64,000 nucleotides of DNA from contig NZ_PPEG02000002.1 of assembly GCF_002899945.2 (NCBI RefSeq), positions 496,001 through 560,000 on the forward strand, read 5' to 3'. A program made the position numbers and the translations under genes. This document shows, piece after piece, positions 36,401-44,015 of this stretch. A model generated the notes under the pieces. It made no database searches, was not told the origin of the DNA, and saw nothing but the letters and a program-made list of their open reading frames with translations. How positions within the stretch are numbered: position 1 is the stretch's first letter; each line of letters begins with the position of its first letter. The DNA is from Chryseobacterium viscerum. GTDB taxonomy: Bacteria > Bacteroidota > Bacteroidia > Flavobacteriales > Weeksellaceae.

Positions 36401-36818
36401 TGGAGTATTTCTCTGTTACATATTCTGCACCGTCTTTGCCATATTCTCCTGATTTCAGTACCAGTCTTTTACCATTAAAACTGTAATAATCAGAGAAATC
36501 CATCTGAAGTCCTTTTACCTCTCCGGTATTTTCTATGTTTTTAGCTGTTCTGCTGATAGCGGTTATTCCAGAAATACTCCATCCATATCCAGCTATACCA
36601 TTGCCTGATTCACTATTATAAACCAAACTCACCTGGGGTGATACTGTTTTCACTCCCGGAGGAAGGTCTACAGGCAATGAAAACTGTAGCTGCCCAACTC
36701 TGTTGACTTCAATATTTCCCTTTGTATCATGGAAATTCTGGGCAAAGGAGAATATTGAAGTGAAAGATAATATCAGCGATGAAAATAGCTGTATTTTCTT
36801 ATGATTGTACTTTTTCAT
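30474..36818 (-). CDS. SpvB/RHS-repeat polymorphic toxin
   Basis: A 2114-residue protein with a signal peptide (about 1-26) and an SpvB/TcaC-like N-terminal domain (about 30-260, VNRVGQLQFSLPVDLPPGV). FG-GAP/VCBS-like repeats follow at about 320-650 (VGDFNGDSYLDF, EVGDFNGDGIPD, GDYNGDGKLDF). A long RHS/YD-repeat region is at about 950-1700, and the RHS core motif GRLYDPLLRRFLNADENIQDP with YGYVMNNPLIYNDPNGE at about 1730-1780. After a glycine/alanine-rich segment (1785-1900) comes a variable C-terminal region. It ends in a compact domain (about 2000-2114) with GGGG, EEYL, SYLDITATHPKY and INTVD motifs that could be a PD-(D/E)xK-type nuclease. The two genes behind it are candidate immunity genes. 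Confidence 0.88.
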   Translation of the reverse strand: MKKYNHKKIQLFSSLILSFTSIFSFAQNFHDTKGNIEVNRVGQLQFSLPVDLPPGVKTVSPQVSLVYNSESGNGIAGYGWSISGITAISRTAKNIENTGEVKGLQMDFSDYYSFNGKRLVLKSGEYGKDGAEYVTEKYSNTKFKSIGASAGWYGPEYWEVTFEDGSQAWYGRNPVARIPNEYNISEWKDPQGNYISYSYVQGTRTAMISSISWGGNKDMNTPHMNTIQFSYNDRDLKEESYVQGLKSYQNKILSEVKVLTNNNQFKRYSIEYTGNGTNYQFVGKITEYNANNEPANPVTFNYPAMVNSSYAEYTAEPEPFNDVKLVGDFNGDSYLDFLMNNGTVKLGAFNETFTTVSTGKFFAGNAKVVSTLLDETGQVYNGNGIVEYKDSRIYGYIFRNNDFVKVFDKSLGNTVFYGQGDNLILEVGDFNGDGIPDAFLDDGGLPGFNSKGIVDLKNPATPLIGLLLDSGINESGYKDRKYTDIDGDGKVEIISVADSQYTVFEFVKYSADAYLQKIKFSGNLLETKDPEFPVLYGDYNGDGKLDFAIPVTDYAIGKPDDWRFYMGTDKGFAPFLKQEFFTYRKFQKEMTGNYAKFAKQYFFSVTDMNKDGKSDIVQVFSYNQINMFNAGGSRDFGYVVSAKMANGSDGNGTPNFTPNWLFQSPSYSTQDLLDLTLFTPITNSIKSGNNYYNVFLYWKQFLKKIKGPTPVSELARMASITQGGVTTSVKYLEVVPGNTTTPDFYKKEKKEIYPNYAMARVDQAYAVSQLIEEGRKQDFRYRGLVGNLQGKKLLGFHQIARSSWYADGFENTKIWSGSQIDPFLDGAPVKEWSIRTNNESNIFPADISENNTQLLSFESVDYKADKLLNGQVVTSIPSGSQSKIVTAIVPKFTKTKDFLTGTFTQKVTSYENYYLPSKIEINTNNGYGISTTEFDYTHNIWGTGKDYYVGRPTNKAEKTEAYGDIQNTFTSYTYENNLLKSSQFFPGNDATQATTEEYSYDGFGNIIFKKTVSGIDGNSKAQKDEYDSTGRFIIKKTDNLGLETGFTYNSLGQVLTQTDPNGNSLTSTYDVWGKLQSSASSLTGTTTYLYAKDNQYNETITRNDADGDVAKVFTNKLGQEYKTSSKAFTQGQYVSKDAQYDVLGRKLKESETYFEGQSANQWNTFVYDDTVFPAKVKATAFTGKQTETIISGLTTTVKEISPLDYGRTTSQTLDALGNVLSSTDKGGTVQFSYNASGQQIQAKYAEHIVTTMYDDWGNKIRVEDPSTGVYEYQYLGYMGTLSRVISPKGEKRYQYNNLGQLVIQNEKSTTGNETDKAISFSYNNKGRLTEKTGTSNGKKYTYTINYDPQGRNTSSFQETPDAYFSHKNVVYDSKGRISSYEKAIQTSVGTTNVSVENLYNAWNGELYQVKDKTSGKVLWELKETNAKGLLVRAKLGAAEINNEYDGNGFLTNVNHSSPIKPDIFKATYNFDAIKNELKSRKSVLPFETEYFDYDDNNRLINWTDPILGLKPSTNRNIYDVKGRILINDQVGTIKYENTDKIYQATGMTLNNDGMQNYDQDLVQTVVYNENNDPVYIAGEKGSVAFQYGLSGMRQRATYKGQFSPENDGEFTKLYSEEGSFEVVRNNINGKEKHIIYIEGNPYESNIVFLKNFDENSGSFKFLHKDYLGSILAISDEAGNMLEQRHFDAWGNLTHLRIGKSKLAVDKASITVLIDFSGGLLIDRGYTGHEHYMEVGIIHMNGRLYDPLLRRFLNADENIQDPFNTQIYNRYGYVMNNPLIYNDPNGEIAWIVVGAVIGGYLTGVKANGGSLNPLKWNWGATWGKIAMGAAVGAFTGGVGAAVGSASLAAAATYGIQGGLLGGAIAGASGGAVAGAINGFATAVMFGENVIEGTVMGGLSGAAIGGALGAVSGTIGQMVKNAQAAKIGAPQGTILKDAPIAQGRSAWTLNNTPKTTTVGAVPVKRTPVEIGDIGFSTDEYAGTKFVDEQPVAMYKEGPQRIYEGNYASNKGRLGNAATREQLSEIATELESRGYRINGGGGQKTEEYLKPLGGGRKGGSYLDITATHPKYPTLRINTVDVLKDGVTPTARELRNATRIRLQIQPGEHLLLVPKKLK

Positions 36819-36824
36819 GATGCA

Positions 36825-37298
36825 TTATCTTTTGGTGATGTTTTTACTGAAAATCCTTCCGTCTTTCAGCGTAAAGCGCAGTACATATACTCCCCAATCA
36901 TAACCAGTCATATTGATTTTTAACTGCCTGTTAAGTCTGGGAATATTCTTCTGCTGAAACTTCCAGTGGACTGTACTGTGTTGATAAAGGGAAACAGATT
37001 CTATAAGCTTGTCAGTTTCCTCCGTCCAATCAATGGTTAAAACATCATTTACCGGAACCGGGTACAACCGCACCTGTTTCCAGAAGTCTTTTTCATCTAT
37101 CATCTGGGTTGTAGGTTGTGAAACGGTTTTAAGCTGTGTTGAAGCTGTTTTGGCAAAATCATCAGGACCACGGTATCTCTGGCTGCCTGCTTCATCATAT
37201 TTAAAATATACCTCGGTTTGGGAATAGCCCCAAAATCCGATCAGGAGGCAAAACAAAGGAAGAACTTTCCTTTGCAATAAAATTTTCCGAGCCGACAT
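36825..37298 (-). CDS. small exported protein with degenerate T9SS-type C-terminus
   Basis: From the ATG at 37298 the product has about 157 residues and a canonical signal peptide (MSARKILLQRKVLPLFCLLIG, then FWGYSQ). An in-frame ATG at 37346 would add 16 residues, but its codons run across a GGTACAC/GTGTACC hairpin (37308-37314, 37322-37328). The C-terminal half begins VRLYPVPVNDVLTIDW and ends VYVLRFTLKDGRIFSKNITKR, which resembles T9SS type A sorting domains. It stops 6 bases before the RHS toxin start, so the two genes are probably co-transcribed and it may assist toxin export or display. That role is inference. Confidence 0.65.
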   Translation of the reverse strand: MSARKILLQRKVLPLFCLLIGFWGYSQTEVYFKYDEAGSQRYRGPDDFAKTASTQLKTVSQPTTQMIDEKDFWKQVRLYPVPVNDVLTIDWTEETDKLIESVSLYQHSTVHWKFQQKNIPRLNRQLKINMTGYDWGVYVLRFTLKDGRIFSKNITKR

Positions 37299-37346
37299 GC
37301 CCGGAGTGGTACACACCGAAGGTGTACCCAAATAAAGTTTTTTCAT

Positions 37347-37859
37347 TGTGTTTTGTTGTTAGTGAAAAGTAGATTTAGTGATCCCAATAAAAAGGGATAG
37401 CCGCAGTATTTAACGGCCTTTTGTGCGACAGGGAACTCTTATCCTGATAGATAGAATGTTTTCATACATTTTGTTTTTAGGGTGTAAGGATATAACCTGA
37501 CTAAAAATCAGGGGATGAAATGGGTAGTCTGGGAGACCTTAGGCTTTATAAGCCCTGCACAAAAAGAAATAAGGAGCCCCTTATATTGTGCATACAAGAA
37601 ATTAAGTTTGAGAACCGAATTTCTTTTTTCTCATTCTAATGTTTTTTTAAGCGAACTTAGATCTTTTCCACTCTTTCTACAATCCGTAAATTCACGGCAA
37701 ATCATATCCGGGTTTTTACGGTAAGTTATTTTAACCTGGCTAAATACATTGTTTCATTGCGTTTTGTTTTATTTTAATTTTTGTTAATCTTTAATTTGTT
37801 TCTATGGCAGAGCTATGACAGCATAGCGACAGAACTTGTCGCAATAAATTTTTAAATTG
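37347..37859. other. non-coding spacer between toxin and tra regions
   Basis: No convincing gene is present; the frame at 37515-37724 has an implausible composition. Imperfect hairpins occur, for example AGAAATT near 37598 pairing with AATTTCT near 37618 followed by a T run, consistent with a terminator. The stretch probably holds the promoter for the minus-strand toxin operon near 37350-37400, but no clear -7 motif stands out. Confidence 0.35.
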
Positions 37860-37890
37860 AAAAGGCCCCGCACTGAGTGCAGAACCTTTT
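37860..37890 (-). terminator. terminator at the end of the tra operon
   Basis: AAAAGG...CCTTTT arms enclose an inner GCACT-G-AGTGC palindrome. On the minus strand the hairpin is followed by a T-rich stretch. It begins 23 bases after the traQ stop. Confidence 0.6.
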
Positions 37891-37912
37891 GGTTTAAATG
37901 GGAGTAAATGCC

Positions 37913-38398
37913 TTAGTCTTCCTTTGTTTTGGTATTAAACTGAAAACTCACTTTTTGTTCATGCCCATGATTGTTCGAAATCCAGACATCAAACTCGTGT
38001 GAGGAATTTCCTTCGGAGACATACAACAATCTGAACTGCTGCTCCGGTAAAACATATGAGTCATTGGGTTTTAGTGTCAGCATCTTGCTGTTTATATTAC
38101 TGTTTGCATTTGCTAAGAGCAATTTTCCGGCTCCCTCAAACTGAAAATAACGGATGTAGTACTTAGTCCTCTGGTAATTACCTTCTGTTTTAATCGTACA
38201 CCTGATGGTTACGGTTTCTCCTTTGGCGATGCTCTTAGGAACAGGCATTACCTGAAATTCAAAAGGAAAGTCCGTTTTTACGTCTAACTCCTTGTTACAG
38301 GATGAGAGGGTAAAGAGGATCATTAGTATGGGTATCATCGATACCAGAGATCGTAGCCTCTTTATATAAGAGATATTTTTATTGACAGAATATTTCAT
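37913..38398 (-). CDS. traQ: conjugative transposon protein TraQ (DUF3872)
   Basis: A protein of about 161 residues from the ATG at 38398; the longer frame to 38479 overlaps traO and reads as non-protein. A hydrophobic N-terminus ends in a lipobox-like LSSC (near residue 33), so it may be a lipoprotein. The segment FPFEFQVMPVPKSIAKGETVTI and later YVLPEQQFRLLYVS and FDVWISNNHGHEQ match TraQ/DUF3872. It is the last gene of the tra operon, 17 bases after traO. Its exact role in the Bacteroidetes-type transfer apparatus is not established. Confidence 0.88.
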   Translation of the reverse strand: MKYSVNKNISYIKRLRSLVSMIPILMILFTLSSCNKELDVKTDFPFEFQVMPVPKSIAKGETVTIRCTIKTEGNYQRTKYYIRYFQFEGAGKLLLANANSNINSKMLTLKPNDSYVLPEQQFRLLYVSEGNSSHEFDVWISNNHGHEQKVSFQFNTKTKED

Positions 38399-38415
38399 TT
38401 TGTAAGATTTAAAGA

Positions 38416-38979
38416 TTAGAAAATATAGCGGAGTCCAACACCAGCCGAAGGTCTGAACCTTTCGACGGAAGTTCCCCATACTGCTTTGGTTCTGCCTTGC
38501 ACGAGCATCACCAGATGATCTCCCAAGTAGGTCTCCAAAGAAAGCCGTAAACCACCGCCATAGATAAAGCTATCTTTATTTTGAATGACAGCACCACTGG
38601 GCAGGAAACGCTCACTCCGGTTGATGACTTCATATCCTGCAACGCCTGTCACTCCCAAATTCAAGGAAATATTCTTTGCATGGTCACCGAGCAGTACAAA
38701 GCTGTATCCGCCTTCTCCACAGTATGTTTCTACAGGAATAGCATAGCTTTCAAACTCATGCTTCTTACGGGAATATTCTACAGCCCATAGCTGATAACCT
38801 CCGTTTTTCCCATTAATGGTCATTCCCGCCTGCAGATAAAAGTAATCATGCAGCGGCTTTTTATCCGAGATCAGTCCGATAGTGGCTTCAAAACCCGTCT
38901 GTCCTTTGATCAGCCGTTGGGCATAGATGCCGGTAGTACTAACTACAACCATCATGATGGTCACAATATATTTATTCAT
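38416..38979 (-). CDS. traO: conjugal transfer protein TraO
   Basis: A 187-residue protein with a signal peptide (about 1-20, ending GIYAQ) and strand-rich mature sequence: GQTGFEATIGLISDK, GYQLWAVEYSRKKHEFE, CGEGGYSFVLLGD, LNLGVTGVAGYEVINR and a C-terminal FRPSAGVGLRYIF with terminal aromatic. This is the TraO family, a predicted small outer membrane barrel of the Bacteroidetes conjugation machine. It lies between traN and traQ with an 18-base gap to traN, in the canonical order. Confidence 0.9.
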   Translation of the reverse strand: MNKYIVTIMMVVVSTTGIYAQRLIKGQTGFEATIGLISDKKPLHDYFYLQAGMTINGKNGGYQLWAVEYSRKKHEFESYAIPVETYCGEGGYSFVLLGDHAKNISLNLGVTGVAGYEVINRSERFLPSGAVIQNKDSFIYGGGLRLSLETYLGDHLVMLVQGRTKAVWGTSVERFRPSAGVGLRYIF

Positions 38980-38997
38980 TTCAATTTATTTTAAGAG

Positions 38998-39927
38998 TTA
39001 GAAGATCAGTTTTAAATCAGTGACCGGCTTGGCATGGATCAGATCCATATTTTCTATTTCCAGTCTTTGATGTCTTCCACCGTTCTTCTCGAAGATTTCA
39101 ATCACCAGCACCTTATCATCAGCCAGGGTAAACTGATCCAGCAGAAAAACATTGCGCTCTGATCGGGTATCCTTTACATCAGCCAAAGGAAGATAGGTCC
39201 TTAAAGGAACGATCTCATTTTCCTGTACAGCAGTTCGTTTGGATGTTTTCTTATCAACGATTTTGAAGGTCATAAAGTCAACTGGAAAAGGGACACTTGT
39301 GTCATTCTTTAGTTCGGTATGGAAGTAATACTTCCCGTTATAGATATAAATACCTTTGAGCAGGAAACTGATTCCGAAGCTGTAAGAACCGATATGCTTG
39401 ATCAGTTTTTTATTCTTCGAGTAAATGGCTTTCAGAGCGGCCTCCGATAAAGAGGGCTGATTACCGCCAAGATCCTCAAATAAGACATCGTTTACTTTTT
39501 CCTTTTCCTGGGTTTGCAGCATTTTTTGTACATCATAATTTAAAGAGACGGGACAGCAGCTGTAGAAAACATCAAAATTGTAGAAACGACCATCTTCAGT
39601 AATCACAGAGAAATTGGTTTCGGCTTCAAAATTTCGTACTGCCGCTTTGATACGCAGGACATTCTCCACTTCATCCGCTTTTCCGGCAATCAGATTTTCA
39701 CTTCCCATATCTACATATTTGATCTTAGAGGGAAAAATGATATGGGTGGTCTTGTCATAGGTAACCGTGAGCCAATACGGTTTAATTTTTCCGGTTTTGA
39801 GTCTCGATTCCGTAATAAGGGTATCGGTATTTTTAGCAGGGATGCTGTCCTGCTCCTGAGCTTTAAGTTGTAGGGTAAAGCTTGCCAGGAACATGATCAT
39901 CAGCAGACTTTTTAATAGGTGTTTCAT
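38998..39927 (-). CDS. traN: conjugative transposon protein TraN (DUF4138)
   Basis: A 309-residue protein with a signal peptide (about 1-23, ending LQLKAQ). Typical TraN segments are KPYWLTVTYDKTTHIIFPSKI, KYVDMGSENLIAGKADEVENV and LRIKAAVRNFEAETNFSVIT. The C-terminal half (FHTELKNDTSVPFPVDFMTF, KISTKRT-like linker, ADDKVLVIEIFEKNGGRHQ) also fits. It is regarded as a VirB9-like outer-membrane-associated component of the type IV secretion channel. It follows traM by 24 bases. Confidence 0.9.
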   Translation of the reverse strand: MKHLLKSLLMIMFLASFTLQLKAQEQDSIPAKNTDTLITESRLKTGKIKPYWLTVTYDKTTHIIFPSKIKYVDMGSENLIAGKADEVENVLRIKAAVRNFEAETNFSVITEDGRFYNFDVFYSCCPVSLNYDVQKMLQTQEKEKVNDVLFEDLGGNQPSLSEAALKAIYSKNKKLIKHIGSYSFGISFLLKGIYIYNGKYYFHTELKNDTSVPFPVDFMTFKIVDKKTSKRTAVQENEIVPLRTYLPLADVKDTRSERNVFLLDQFTLADDKVLVIEIFEKNGGRHQRLEIENMDLIHAKPVTDLKLIF

Positions 39928-39951
39928 ATTGTTAAAATTTTGGATTAATCA

Positions 39952-41295
39952 TTATTTTTTGGCAACAAGGAATATCTTATGTCCGGCTTTAAGGGTGATC
40001 TTAGGCATTCTTACCTTTTTTGCGAAGTATCCTGAAATGCCTTGCACTACGCTTTTACTAAGGTCTGACGTAATCTGCTGACCCGCGGAGGAACTCAATG
40101 AAATACTCGTTCCTCCCGTATTCCCCATATTAGCAGCCATTTCAGTAAGGGCACTTCTTTCAGCGGAATATGGAATGGTTAATCCCGCTTGTCCATATAG
40201 ATCATAAGCAGTGAGTTCTACAGGGATAATATGCCCTTCAAATTCTATGGACCCGACCAAAAGCTGAAGCCTGGTTCCTTGAAATTTGGCAATGGCAGTG
40301 ATTACAGTTCCTTTAGGGATCATCAATTTTGAAAGCCTTGCTGCTTCTAACAATCGTATACGGACTGTCTGATCAATGGTGATGGTTTGGGTTTCATGAA
40401 TACAGGCGCGGATGCTGTTAGCTGCCTGAGAAGTTTCCTGTACCTTTCCGGCAGTATAAAAGTTTCTGTTTTTCACCCGGCTCAACTCAGAAAGAAAAGC
40501 AGAATCCGAAGGTTCCCTATATAAGGCAGATACAATGTTTTTATGTGCAGGATACAACGCTGCAAAGGAAACTTTTTGCTTCTGTTGTTTTACGGTATCG
40601 ACTGTCCTTACACTTGTGTCTTTTCCGTTTTTCTCCTCTGTTTTTGGGGTGCTATTTATACCATTAGTAGTACCGGTTGTAGGAAAATATTTGGCGGCCA
40701 TCTGGTAGGACTTTTCCATCAGGGCGAGTTGACTTTCCACAGGATTAGCCGGTGGTGCTTCCCTTTGCGCCAGTTGAGCCTTTAAGGAACGTACTTCATT
40801 TTGAAGCTGGGAGTTTTGTCCATTATCCTGATAAAAATTGCCCAATGTCCCCTGAATATTCCGGTAACTGTTAAGGGCTTCATGTTGAGAGGAGGACCCC
40901 ATAGGGGTATTTATTGAAGTTGTACTGCCGGACTGTGAGGAAGAACTATCCGCATTCCAATAGTCCGATAAATCGGTCAATGACTGCTTTTTTTCGAGTT
41001 CCTTTTGTTCCAGCAGATCTGTTTCATACGCTTTTCCCTTATCAGCCTGCATACCGGCCTCTGTAGCCTGGGGTACTGCTTCATTAAGTCCGGCTTGCTG
41101 CTTTTCCTCAGTATCCGATGATGGCGCAAATATCAGGTACATACACCCGAGAAATACGACAGCCATCAAAACGAAGATAAGCGGCTTTTTGAGCTTTTGC
41201 AGGTTATCACCCGAAGGTGTGTCTGCTTCAGGGTTTCCTTTCTGGCCTACCTCTGTGAGCCTGACCTCCTTTTTACTGTTATCATTATCTTTCAT
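39952..41295 (-). CDS. traM: conjugative transposon protein TraM
   Basis: A 447-residue protein with a cytoplasmic N-terminus, a membrane helix at about 37-55 (PLIFVLMAVVFLGCMYLIF) and a long low-complexity periplasmic linker rich in Gln, Ser and Thr. The C-terminal domain (about 245-447) has the TraM features VSFAALYPAHKNIVSALYREP, IRACIHETQTITIDQTVRIRL, SIEFEGHIIPVELTAYDLYG and PKITLKAGHKIFLVAK. It is a VirB10-like channel component. Its start overlaps the end of the preceding TraL-like gene by 11 bases. Confidence 0.9.
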   Translation of the reverse strand: MKDNDNSKKEVRLTEVGQKGNPEADTPSGDNLQKLKKPLIFVLMAVVFLGCMYLIFAPSSDTEEKQQAGLNEAVPQATEAGMQADKGKAYETDLLEQKELEKKQSLTDLSDYWNADSSSSQSGSTTSINTPMGSSSQHEALNSYRNIQGTLGNFYQDNGQNSQLQNEVRSLKAQLAQREAPPANPVESQLALMEKSYQMAAKYFPTTGTTNGINSTPKTEEKNGKDTSVRTVDTVKQQKQKVSFAALYPAHKNIVSALYREPSDSAFLSELSRVKNRNFYTAGKVQETSQAANSIRACIHETQTITIDQTVRIRLLEAARLSKLMIPKGTVITAIAKFQGTRLQLLVGSIEFEGHIIPVELTAYDLYGQAGLTIPYSAERSALTEMAANMGNTGGTSISLSSSAGQQITSDLSKSVVQGISGYFAKKVRMPKITLKAGHKIFLVAKK

Positions 41296-41590
41296 GATCT
41301 TTATTTTTTATAAGTGCCTGTGAAGAATCCTGTAATGGAGAATCCTTTACTTCTGATCCGTATTTTTTTTGTTCTATTACCGGGTTTTGAATGTGGCCCG
41401 TGACGGGCTTCTGTTTGACAGCATTGTTTCTGGCATCATACCAGACCGTCAGGACAACCCCTGCTGTTAGAAAGAGGTATCCTGTAAAAAAAAGGATCAC
41501 CCATTTTTTCTGTTTCCTGGCAGAAAGCTTCTGCCACTCCGCATCGAGCTTTTCGCATCGATTGCTTATCATTGTTCTTATATTTTTCAT
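41285..41590 (-). CDS. traL: TraL-like small membrane protein (DUF3989)
   Basis: A 101-residue protein with a basic N-terminal helix (EKLDAEWQKLSARKQKKWV), one membrane segment (about 31-49, WVILFFTGYLFLTAGVVLTVW) and a hydrophilic tail. The length, topology and position between traK and traM fit TraL/DUF3989. Such proteins are thought to be small inner membrane parts of the transfer apparatus. It overlaps the traM start by 11 bases and follows traK by 11 bases. Confidence 0.8.
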   Translation of the reverse strand: MKNIRTMISNRCEKLDAEWQKLSARKQKKWVILFFTGYLFLTAGVVLTVWYDARNNAVKQKPVTGHIQNPVIEQKKYGSEVKDSPLQDSSQALIKNKDHER

Positions 41591-41601
41591 AGCTTTTGTT
41601 T

Positions 41602-42225
41602 TTAGCGTTCTGTCACCCGCAGGTCTTTATTTTCCACCACACTGAACTTTTCAATGTTAAATCCCTGGGGATTACTATCCGAGCGAACCGAATTGAGGAG
41701 ATAGCACGAAGTAACCAGGCTTCGCTCTGTCAAATTGCTTGAACGGATAATGTACTGCCTGGCAAAGGTTTTAACGGCATATGGATAGGTGTCAAAATTG
41801 CATTGTACACTATCTACCTCAATACGCTGCTGGATATTGCCGGAAATGATCCGGTTGTAATAGCCTTTCTCCGACAAATCCTTGTAATAATTGAAGGCAC
41901 TTTTATCGGCAAGATTGAAGGCCCGCTTCATATTACTCTCTATGGCATTTTTATCGGGAGCCAGGGTAAAAAAAAGTTCATGGAAACGGCGCACGTGCTC
42001 CCGGGCTTCCACAGGACGGTTGATCGCTGCATCCTGAGAGAGTGCCAGCATCAATGATTTACCATTATCCAGTACATAGATCTTTTGTCTTTGGGCTTCC
42101 GCGAAGCGATAGGAATGCCAGATCGCATAGGCTACCACCGAGATACACAGTATCGCAAATACAAGAGCGTAAAGCCTGATCTGCCTAAAACTGTTCTCAA
42201 TATTTCTGAGGGTTTTAAATTCCAT
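41602..42225 (-). CDS. traK: conjugative transposon protein TraK
   Basis: A 207-residue protein with a short cytoplasmic start (MEFKTLRNIENSFRQIRLYAL), a membrane helix at about 17-36 and a periplasmic domain. TraK hallmarks are YRFAEAQRQKIYVLDNGKSLM, FHELFFTLAPDKNAIESNMKR and KTFARQYIIRSSNLTERSLV. It is a VirB8-like assembly factor. The start follows a 74-base gap after traJ that shows only a short near-repeat of GATGAATTCAAAT. The family assignment is firm from the motif set and gene order. Confidence 0.92.
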   Translation of the reverse strand: MEFKTLRNIENSFRQIRLYALVFAILCISVVAYAIWHSYRFAEAQRQKIYVLDNGKSLMLALSQDAAINRPVEAREHVRRFHELFFTLAPDKNAIESNMKRAFNLADKSAFNYYKDLSEKGYYNRIISGNIQQRIEVDSVQCNFDTYPYAVKTFARQYIIRSSNLTERSLVTSCYLLNSVRSDSNPQGFNIEKFSVVENKDLRVTER

Positions 42226-42299
42226 TTTTAAAATTTTTATGATAGGTATTACATGATGAATTCAAATTCTAATGACTGATGAATTCAAATCGTGATTGA

Positions 42300-43292
42300 T
42301 TATTTCAGAAGCTGACCGCCAATATTTCCGGCTGCGGCTCCGGCGCCCGCTCCGGCAACATTGGCTGCTTTCTGTGCCGTTTGGGTAACATTACGCATGA
42401 AATTGCCGGCGCCACCTGCCTGAATGACCCAGCCTGTCACTGTTGGTATCGTGAAGTAGCCTACAATACCGATGATCATAAAAATCGTGTAGAGCGTACT
42501 TGAACCATCGGGAATGAAATTGGGATCTGAAAGACTTTGGATATCTTTTTCCAGCATCAGGGACTGCAGTTTAGCCAGCATCGCACTGAATATATCCGCT
42601 ACAGGCAGCCATAAATACACACTGACATATCTCGATATCCACTGCGTTAAGGTAGATTGAAAGCCATCCCAAACCGAGATCGCAAAGGCAATAGGCCCCA
42701 GAATTGACAGAACAATCAGAAAAAAGGTCCGTATGGTATCAATGACCAAAGCCGCAGCCTGAAACAGAATCTCCAGCAGATCCCGTAACCAGTTTTTTAT
42801 AGTCTGCTCAAATTCATAGGTCTGCCTTTCCATATACATTCCGGCCATCGTCCCCAGGTCGGATGGCGACCAACCCAGTTCTTCAAGCTTTTTATCAAAC
42901 TCCTCATCGGAGATCAGATAAGCCTGTTCGGGATTTCTCAGCATGGCTTCACGTTCCAGCTGATCTTTTTGTTTTTGTAATTTATTAAGATCCAACACCT
43001 GGTTTTCAAGCATTTGGTGAGTTCCCTTCACCACAGGACTCAGTACCCCATTAATGGTTCCCAATACGATGATAGGAAAAAACATAATGCAGATGCCGAT
43101 GGCAAAAGGTCGTAGTAGGGGAAACACATCGATGGGTTCCGCGCGGCTTAATGCCTGCCACACTTTCAGGGCGACGTAGAATAAGGCACCGAGGCCGGCA
43201 ACCCCTTTGGCCACTGCCGCCATAGTGGCGGACAGTGGAAGCATCTCGTCATACAACGAGCGAAGGATCTCATGAAGATTATTAAAGTCCAT
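42300..43292 (-). CDS. traJ: conjugative transposon protein TraJ
   Basis: A 330-residue multi-spanning membrane protein. Hydrophobic segments include AKGVAGLGALFYVALKVW, FAIGICIMFFPIIVLGTIN, ALVIDTIRTFFLIVLSILGPI, FAISVWDGFQ and LYTIFMIIGIVGYFTIP. The C-terminus is Gly/Ala-rich (VAGAGAGAAAGNIGG). TraJ corresponds to the VirB6-like channel protein in Bacteroidetes elements. It follows the traI-like gene by 36 bases in the canonical order. Confidence 0.92.
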   Translation of the reverse strand: MDFNNLHEILRSLYDEMLPLSATMAAVAKGVAGLGALFYVALKVWQALSRAEPIDVFPLLRPFAIGICIMFFPIIVLGTINGVLSPVVKGTHQMLENQVLDLNKLQKQKDQLEREAMLRNPEQAYLISDEEFDKKLEELGWSPSDLGTMAGMYMERQTYEFEQTIKNWLRDLLEILFQAAALVIDTIRTFFLIVLSILGPIAFAISVWDGFQSTLTQWISRYVSVYLWLPVADIFSAMLAKLQSLMLEKDIQSLSDPNFIPDGSSTLYTIFMIIGIVGYFTIPTVTGWVIQAGGAGNFMRNVTQTAQKAANVAGAGAGAAAGNIGGQLLK

Positions 43293-43328
43293 AGTAATAA
43301 AGTTTAAAGAGTTTGTGGGTAAACGGGC

Positions 43329-43958
43329 TTACCAATATTTCTGATTACCCGTTCCATAGAGCTGGAGCACACGCTGGGCATCGTTTTTCTTCTTAGCTCT
43401 CAGATAGCTCACCGAAATATTCTTATTGGTGTAGTAGCGCACGAGCTTGTGGTATTCGCTCACCTCCTTATAGACCTTATCAACAATCTCCATACGTTCC
43501 TTATCGTTCAGGGAAAGGCTTGATGTATTGATGATCTGTTTGAGATCTTTGAGCAGATCACCACTTTCATTCAGAAGTTTTGAATAGCCAAAGGCAATTG
43601 CGGTAAGCTCCTGCGGTGAGAAATTGGGGTCATTCATCATCTTTCCGAAATTCTTCACATAGAGTTCCGATATATCTCCGACCATAAGGACCGTCTGCTG
43701 AACCTTTCGGGCATCTTTCACCAGATTGTTGACCGCTTTGAGCTTGTCGTAATATTCCTTCCCCTGGTCATAGACTCTTTTCACCTCCTGAAAGCTTTTA
43801 AGCGTGTTGGATACGGTACTTGAAGTCTGTACGATCTGCTGGGCAGAGTTGACGATACCTTGTGCAAGATTGGTAGGGTCAGTAACGACCCATTGTGCTT
43901 TTGCTGGTGAGAAAGCCAGTAACAGGGCAATACTCATCATTACCATGAATTTTTTCAT
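43329..43958 (-). CDS. traI: conjugal transfer protein TraI (DUF4141)
   Basis: A 209-residue exported protein with signal peptide (about 1-21, ending SPAKAQ). The mature part is helical: VVTDPTNLAQGIVNSAQQIVQ, SFQEVKRVYDQGKEYYDKLK, NLVKDARKVQQTVLMVGDIS and SLSLNDKERMEIVDKVYKEV. This is the DUF4141 family, often called TraI in Bacteroidetes transposons and considered VirB5-like. It is not related to the relaxase TraI of F-type plasmids. It follows traG by 57 bases. Confidence 0.88.
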   Translation of the reverse strand: MKKFMVMMSIALLLAFSPAKAQWVVTDPTNLAQGIVNSAQQIVQTSSTVSNTLKSFQEVKRVYDQGKEYYDKLKAVNNLVKDARKVQQTVLMVGDISELYVKNFGKMMNDPNFSPQELTAIAFGYSKLLNESGDLLKDLKQIINTSSLSLNDKERMEIVDKVYKEVSEYHKLVRYYTNKNISVSYLRAKKKNDAQRVLQLYGTGNQKYW

Positions 43959-44015
43959 TGTTTTGAATTTTAAATGTTATTTATTCGTTGATTTTTTTTA
44001 ATTCCCTTTAGAGAT

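Noticed and set aside
37515..37724. 69-residue plus-strand gene in the toxin-tra spacer
   Set aside because: Composition is dominated by Phe/Leu/Ser from AT-rich non-coding DNA and hairpins overlap it.
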